64,000 nt of DNA from Shewanella aestuarii (GTDB taxonomy: Bacteria; Pseudomonadota; Gammaproteobacteria; Enterobacterales; Shewanellaceae). This document shows, piece after piece, positions 59,860-64,000 of this stretch. The translations under genes and the position numbers were made by a program. Every line of letters begins with the position of its first letter. Position 1 is the stretch's first letter. The notes beneath the pieces were generated by a model. It was not told the DNA's origin. It made no database searches and was given only the letters and a program-made list of their open reading frames with translations. The DNA is taken from assembly GCF_014647215.1 (NCBI RefSeq), contig NZ_BMOT01000001.1:62001-126000 (forward strand), read 5' to 3'.

Positions 59860-60810
59860 ATGCCGGTTCGAATTCCAGATGATTTACCCGCAGCAGGTAT
59901 TTTAGAGTCAGAAAATATCTTTGTGATGTCAGAAACGCGTGCGGCGAATCAAGATATTCGCCCAATGCGGGTACTTATCTTGAATTTGATGCCCAATAAA
60001 ATTGAAACAGAAACCCAGTTATTACGTTTATTAGGTAACACGCCCCTGCAGGTTGGTGTCGATTTACTGCGTATACATGATAAAGAGTCCAAGCATACTT
60101 CTGTTGATCACATGAATACCTTTTATCGCGACTTTGAAGACGTAAGGCATAATAATTATGATGGATTAATTATTACCGGTGCGCCTTTAGGGCAAATTGA
60201 TTTTGAAGATGTTGTTTACTGGGACCACATTAAAGAAATTATTGATTGGTCGCAGAAGCATGTCACCTCAGTGTTGTTTTTATGCTGGGCAGCCCATGCC
60301 GGCTTATTTCATTTGTATGGCATTAATCGTGGTTTATTAGCCCAAAAACGTTCGGGTGTGTTTAACCATGTGCGTGCCAGTGAACCTCATCCTTTGTTAC
60401 GAGGTTTTGATGATGAGTTTTATGCACCGCATTCGCGTTTTGCTGAAATTAACATTGAAGACATTCGACGCCATAGCGAGGTTGAAATTTTAGCCGAATC
60501 ACCTGAAGCAGGTGCTTATATTGTGCTAAGCCGTGATAGCCGAAATTTATTCGTTATGGGCCATCCTGAATATCAAAAAGGCACCTTGAATGATGAATAT
60601 CTACGTGATTTATCACAGGGTTTAAATCCAAATATTCCGATAAATTATTATCGCAATGATGATCCAAGCCAAGATCAAATCGCGCGTTGGCACAGTCATG
60701 GCAGTTTACTGGTAAGTAATTGGCTTAATTATTATGTGTACCAGTTAACACCGTATGATTTATCGGATATGAGTAAGATGACGCCTTGGGAAAGTAAGAA
60801 AAATACCTAA
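59860..60810 (+). CDS. metA: Homoserine O-succinyltransferase
   Basis: 316 residues. First dedicated step of methionine synthesis. The triad is in place at the usual numbers: Cys142 ([10 protein letters not shown]), His235 and Glu237 (MGHPEY). Residue 111 is Gly, which in this family goes with succinyl-CoA use, while Glu there goes with acetyl-CoA. Likely cotranscribed with the lipoprotein gene from the promoter carrying MetJ-type boxes. MetA is also known as a heat-labile enzyme in E. coli. Confidence 0.97.
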   Translation: MPVRIPDDLPAAGILESENIFVMSETRAANQDIRPMRVLILNLMPNKIETETQLLRLLGNTPLQVGVDLLRIHDKESKHTSVDHMNTFYRDFEDVRHNNYDGLIITGAPLGQIDFEDVVYWDHIKEIIDWSQKHVTSVLFLCWAAHAGLFHLYGINRGLLAQKRSGVFNHVRASEPHPLLRGFDDEFYAPHSRFAEINIEDIRRHSEVEILAESPEAGAYIVLSRDSRNLFVMGHPEYQKGTLNDEYLRDLSQGLNPNIPINYYRNDDPSQDQIARWHSHGSLLVSNWLNYYVYQLTPYDLSDMSKMTPWESKKNT

Positions 60811-60840
60811 TACAGACTTACGTAACATATTTGCTGATAT

Positions 60841-60931
60841 AAAATTCCAATTAGTATGAACTAACGCTATCTTATAATGAGTTAAGTACATTATTTTTGC
60901 TTATTGTAGACTCACTATTAATTGGAATTTT
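60841..60931. repeat. 13-bp inverted repeat spanning the space between metA and the TPR-GGDEF gene
   Basis: AAAATTCCAATTA (60841-60853) is complementary to 60919-60931, with 65 nt between. The right arm contains the GGA that serves as the only Shine-Dalgarno-like bases of the next gene. A TATAAT element lies in the loop (60873-60878). Confidence 0.75.
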
Positions 60932-60934
60932 GCT

Positions 60935-62857
60935 ATTAAAACTTTTACTTTTATCGGTATTTTTTTTAAAGCGTTTATCCTAGCTTCTTACTTATTGTGT
61001 GAGACAGCTTCCTATGCTGCTCAACCAGCAAATTTCCCCCTGATTGAACAACAATTAGCACGGCTAACCGAGCCCAGCCAAAAAGTTGAATACATTAACC
61101 GCGTACTGCCAAATACCCACGACTGGTCAGCGCTAGATAAAGCACAATTACTTTACTACCTAGCTTCAGCTCAACAAGCCAATAAGGCATTTGAGCCTGC
61201 ATACCAAAGCTATTCAACAATTATCGACATCCTGTCAGAAACCCAACATTCGGCCCTGTTGATCCAAAGTTACTTGGATAGGTCATCGTTAGTTTATTAT
61301 CAAACCAATGATGATAAAAAATATTGTCCAGATAGACTCACTGCCTTGGAGCTCGCGCGTCAACAGCCTGAACAAATATTATTAGCATCAGCATTAACAC
61401 TTGCTGCCTACTGCTTCAATCAAGCCAGCAATTTTGATATTGGCTTGAAGCACCTTGAGCAAGCCTTAGATATTGCTAAAACACAACAACTTGGTGCGGA
61501 TATATTAGCGCCAATTTTAGAGGCTAGTGCCTCGATTTACCGTGATAATCATTTACACAAGCAAGCACAATCATACTTTTTACAAGCATTGGAACATTGG
61601 CAGCAAACTCATAATATTCAAAAAATGTTTACCATGCTACGTAACTTAGTGGGTGAAGCCATTATCTTGGCTGAGTGGGACAGCGTAGCCAAGTACCTTG
61701 AACAAATGAAAACATTACAAACTAACTCCCCAGAATATAAAGAATTTGCGTTTTTCTATTATTTTAATCAAGGCCGATACAATTATGAGCGGCATGAATT
61801 TGACAATGCAACCCAAGCGTTTGAAATTGCAAATGGGCTTTCTGCAACAACGGAGGAAACATTTTTTGTGACTCAAAACCTTGGATTTTGGTCGCTTAGT
61901 TTGTTTCAGCATCAAGATATTGTGACCGCGGGACAGGTGGCTGAAGCCTTTTTAAATTCAGCCAATATGAATAGTCAATCAACATCATTAATTGAACAGG
62001 TGAGGGCGGTTTACGCTTCATCTGAAGGCGACCATTTTAGCGCTCAAACGTATTTATTTACTGCTATCGATATTGAAAGAATCCATATGGAACAAACCGT
62101 TGCCAATGATGTGGTGCTGAATTCGCTAAACCACAATATTAAAATGGCCAACTATGAAAACGAATTACTTGAAAAAGCATTAGCCATCAACAAGCTAAAT
62201 TTAAAAAACCAATTAGCCAAACAAAGTATCACCAAATTATCCATGATAACCTTTATTGTCATTGCCATTAGTTTAGGCGTAGTGGTGGTATTTTTAATTT
62301 ACTCGAGAAAACAATTTATTCGCCGTTCACAAACCGACTTTTTAACCGGTATCGCAAATCGTCGCCATACCTTTATTGAAGGTAAAAAACGTTTAGTTTA
62401 TTGCCATGAACATCAACAACCATTTACTTTAATTCTGTTTGATATTGACCATTTTAAACACATCAATGATAAATTCGGCCATGATATTGGCGATAAAGCG
62501 ATTGTGGCTGCCGTTGGCCGTTGTCAGAGTTATATCAAACGGAGTGACATTATTGGCCGAGTCGGCGGTGAAGAGTTTTTATGTGTTTTCCCTAATACAA
62601 GCCAATCAGACGCAATGCAAATTGCCGAAAGAATAAGAAGAGTTGTTGCTGAGCAAGCATTTAAATTTGGTGGGGTTACCGTTGCTTTTACCATAAGCTT
62701 AGGTGTTGCAGTACACGAGCCTGACCCCGATATCGAGCTAGATGACAAGCTCAGTGAGCAATTGTTTAGTGATCTGGCTAAAAAAGCTGACCTTGCAATG
62801 TACAAGGCAAAAAACCAAGGCCGTAATCAAGTACAGTGCTATGTTGAAAGCACTTAG
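60935..62857 (+). CDS. TPR-GGDEF membrane diguanylate cyclase, probable ATT start
   Basis: About 640 residues. A TPR-rich region of some 390 residues, one membrane segment (MITFIVIAISLGVVVVFLIY) and a C-terminal GGDEF domain with RVGGEEFLCVF, so the active site is intact; the inhibitory RxxD reads KRSD, so feedback control is probably lost. The first standard start is TTG 60995, inside what looks like a signal peptide (IKTFTFIGIFFKAFILASYLL then SYAA). That peptide is in frame back to ATT 60935, which has TGGA eight bases upstream; no ATG, GTG or TTG occurs before a stop at 60878. With the signal the TPRs would be periplasmic. Confidence 0.8.
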   Translation: MKTFTFIGIFFKAFILASYLLCETASYAAQPANFPLIEQQLARLTEPSQKVEYINRVLPNTHDWSALDKAQLLYYLASAQQANKAFEPAYQSYSTIIDILSETQHSALLIQSYLDRSSLVYYQTNDDKKYCPDRLTALELARQQPEQILLASALTLAAYCFNQASNFDIGLKHLEQALDIAKTQQLGADILAPILEASASIYRDNHLHKQAQSYFLQALEHWQQTHNIQKMFTMLRNLVGEAIILAEWDSVAKYLEQMKTLQTNSPEYKEFAFFYYFNQGRYNYERHEFDNATQAFEIANGLSATTEETFFVTQNLGFWSLSLFQHQDIVTAGQVAEAFLNSANMNSQSTSLIEQVRAVYASSEGDHFSAQTYLFTAIDIERIHMEQTVANDVVLNSLNHNIKMANYENELLEKALAINKLNLKNQLAKQSITKLSMITFIVIAISLGVVVVFLIYSRKQFIRRSQTDFLTGIANRRHTFIEGKKRLVYCHEHQQPFTLILFDIDHFKHINDKFGHDIGDKAIVAAVGRCQSYIKRSDIIGRVGGEEFLCVFPNTSQSDAMQIAERIRRVVAEQAFKFGGVTVAFTISLGVAVHEPDPDIELDDKLSEQLFSDLAKKADLAMYKAKNQGRNQVQCYVEST

Positions 62858-62985
62858 CTTTCCCTGTCATTTTGCGTGTCAACGCTAAGTTGATTTGTTC
62901 AGTTTTAAGCGTCTTTTTCTAGGTGTAAATCTTCACTGACACATAGACTCAAATTCATCGACTTCTTAGACTAATTATTACTTGC

Positions 62986-63001
62986 TTTACGTTCGCGTAA
63001 A
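62986..63001 (+). promoter_or_regulatory. Palindrome upstream of the thiolase, candidate LiuR-type site
   Basis: TTTACG-TTCG-CGTAAA is a perfect 6-bp inverted repeat in a 16-bp window, 53 bp before the thiolase ATG. It resembles the TTTACGTxxACGTAAA-like sites I recall for the MerR-family regulator LiuR of branched-chain amino acid breakdown; the middle differs, so the name is tentative. Confidence 0.45.
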
Positions 63002-63054
63002 CGTCAAAGTGATATCATGTTTTTTTGTGATAATTAGTTTTTATTGGAGTAGTT

Positions 63055-64000
63055 ATGAGTTCACAGCAAGCTGGAATGGCCAATCAGGCTCAAGACATCG
63101 TCATTGTTGCAGCAAAGCGTACCCCTATGGGTGGCTTCCAAGGTTCATTGTCATCAGTGAAATCCCCAGCCTTGGCGGCCGCCGCTATTCAAGGCTTGAT
63201 TGCCGAATGTGGCATCGCATCTGCTAGCATCGATGAAGTGTTGATGGGCTGTGTATTACCTGCAGGTCTTGGTCAGGCGCCAGCTCGCCAAGCAACACTA
63301 GGCGCAGGTTTACCGCTTTCTGTTGGCGCTACCACGGTCAATAAAGTCTGTGGCTCAGGAATGAAAACTGTGATGCTAGCCCATGATTTAATTAAAGCCG
63401 GTAGTAGCGATATCGTTATTGCGGGTGGCATGGAAAGCATGAGCCAGGCGCCATACCTTTTAGATAAGGCGCGAAGCGGTATGCGTATGGGTCATGGAAA
63501 AGTAATGGACCATATGTTTTTAGATGGCCTTGAAGATGCTTATACCGGTGGCGCTATGGGCACATTTGCTCAAAAAACGGCAGATGATTATGGCTTAACC
63601 CGTGAGCAAATGGATGCGTTTGCACTTAGCTCTCTTGAAAAAGCTAACAATGCGATTAACTCAGGTGCTTTTAAAGCTGAGATCACCCCTGTTACTGTCA
63701 GTGATCGTCGTGGCGATATTGTGATTGATACTGATGAGCAACCGGGTAATGCTCGTCCTGAAAAAATTCCTAGTTTACGACCTGCTTTTACCAAAGACGG
63801 TACTATTACCGCTGCAAACTCAAGCTCAATTTCTGACGGTGCCGCAGTGTTGTTGCTGATGACACGTGAAAATGCTGCCAATTTAGGTTTAGCTGTTTTA
63901 GCCACTATCAAAGGCCACTCAACCCATTCACAAGAACCTGCTATGTTCACTACAGCACCTGTCGGCGCGATGAACAAATTGCTTGGTAAAGTGGATTGGA
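63055..64000 (+). CDS. Acetyl-CoA C-acetyltransferase (thiolase), 3' part outside window
   Basis: 315 residues visible of about 395. Thiolase fold: DIVIVAAKRTPMGGFQG at the start, nucleophile Cys99 in NKVCGSGMK, GGMESMSQAPY, and ANSSSISDGAAV; the C-terminal His and Cys motifs lie beyond the edge. It joins or splits acetoacetyl-CoA and relatives. ATG 63055 has GGAG five bases upstream. In Shewanella such an atoB-like gene after metA leads a branched-chain amino acid catabolic cluster; those genes are not in view. No symbol is given because the substrate range cannot be read. Confidence 0.92.
   Translation, partial: MSSQQAGMANQAQDIVIVAAKRTPMGGFQGSLSSVKSPALAAAAIQGLIAECGIASASIDEVLMGCVLPAGLGQAPARQATLGAGLPLSVGATTVNKVCGSGMKTVMLAHDLIKAGSSDIVIAGGMESMSQAPYLLDKARSGMRMGHGKVMDHMFLDGLEDAYTGGAMGTFAQKTADDYGLTREQMDAFALSSLEKANNAINSGAFKAEITPVTVSDRRGDIVIDTDEQPGNARPEKIPSLRPAFTKDGTITAANSSSISDGAAVLLLMTRENAANLGLAVLATIKGHSTHSQEPAMFTTAPVGAMNKLLGKVDW

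Noticed and set aside
60841-60931. A 91-bp miniature transposon bounded by 13-bp inverted repeats
   Set aside because: No target-site duplication and no second copy in the window; a regulatory hairpin fits better.

Overview
The window is a low-GC gammaproteobacterial chromosome segment that fits the genus Shewanella or a close marine relative. The basis is gene content and order recognised from memory, not a database search. The pointers are the unbroken rpsB-tsf-pyrH-frr-uppS-cdsA-dxr-rseP-bamA-skp-lpxD-fabZ-lpxA-lpxB-rnhB-dnaE run, queF beside syd, YqcC-TruC-flavodoxin in a row, acs divergent from a CrbS-type kinase, and metA followed by a thiolase. Both ends cut genes: a RadD-like helicase on the left and an acetyl-CoA acetyltransferase on the right. 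No tRNA, rRNA, insertion sequence, prophage or CRISPR array was seen.

Layout. 1-4.1 kb: RadD-like helicase, then a membrane LytTR regulator divergent from a DUF2141 protein and a Tat-exported carotenoid oxygenase. 4.2-10.7 kb: acs, a CrbS-like transporter/histidine kinase hybrid and a GST gene broken by a 10-bp tandem duplication. 10.9-16.9 kb: phosphopantetheinyl transferase, queF/syd and small conserved genes. 16.9-18.9 kb: a 2-kb protein-free region with two tandem CsrB-type regulatory RNAs, each with a UvrY/GacA-type box upstream and an intrinsic terminator. 18.9-26.6 kb: DUF3301/DUF3549, yqcC, truC, flavodoxin, PTS IIBC, purU and an HD-GYP protein. 26.8-31.1 kb (minus): map-glnD-dapD. 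31.1-51.4 kb (plus): translation, isoprenoid, phospholipid, outer-membrane and lipid A genes through dnaE and tilS. 51.4-54.0 kb: a divergent pair, GNAT/C39-peptidase fusion and RLAN/ATP-grasp ligase. 54.1-64 kb: GGDEF protein, CPA2 antiporter, ompW with two FNR-type boxes, an SDR, a lipoprotein and metA behind MetJ-type boxes, a TPR-GGDEF protein and the thiolase.

Working together. The 31-51 kb block is a dense housekeeping run with many coupled or non-ATG starts. Regulatory DNA is unusually readable here: candidate LytTR, CrbR, UvrY, FNR, MetJ and LiuR-type sites each sit beside a gene that suits them. The strongest items for a second look are the twin CsrB-type RNAs, the little-characterised GNAT-C39/RimK-like pair, the LytTR-carotenoid oxygenase unit, the MetJ-type boxes in front of a lipoprotein-metA pair, and a GGDEF gene whose signal peptide has no standard start codon. 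All functional statements are read from sequence; nothing was run against a database.
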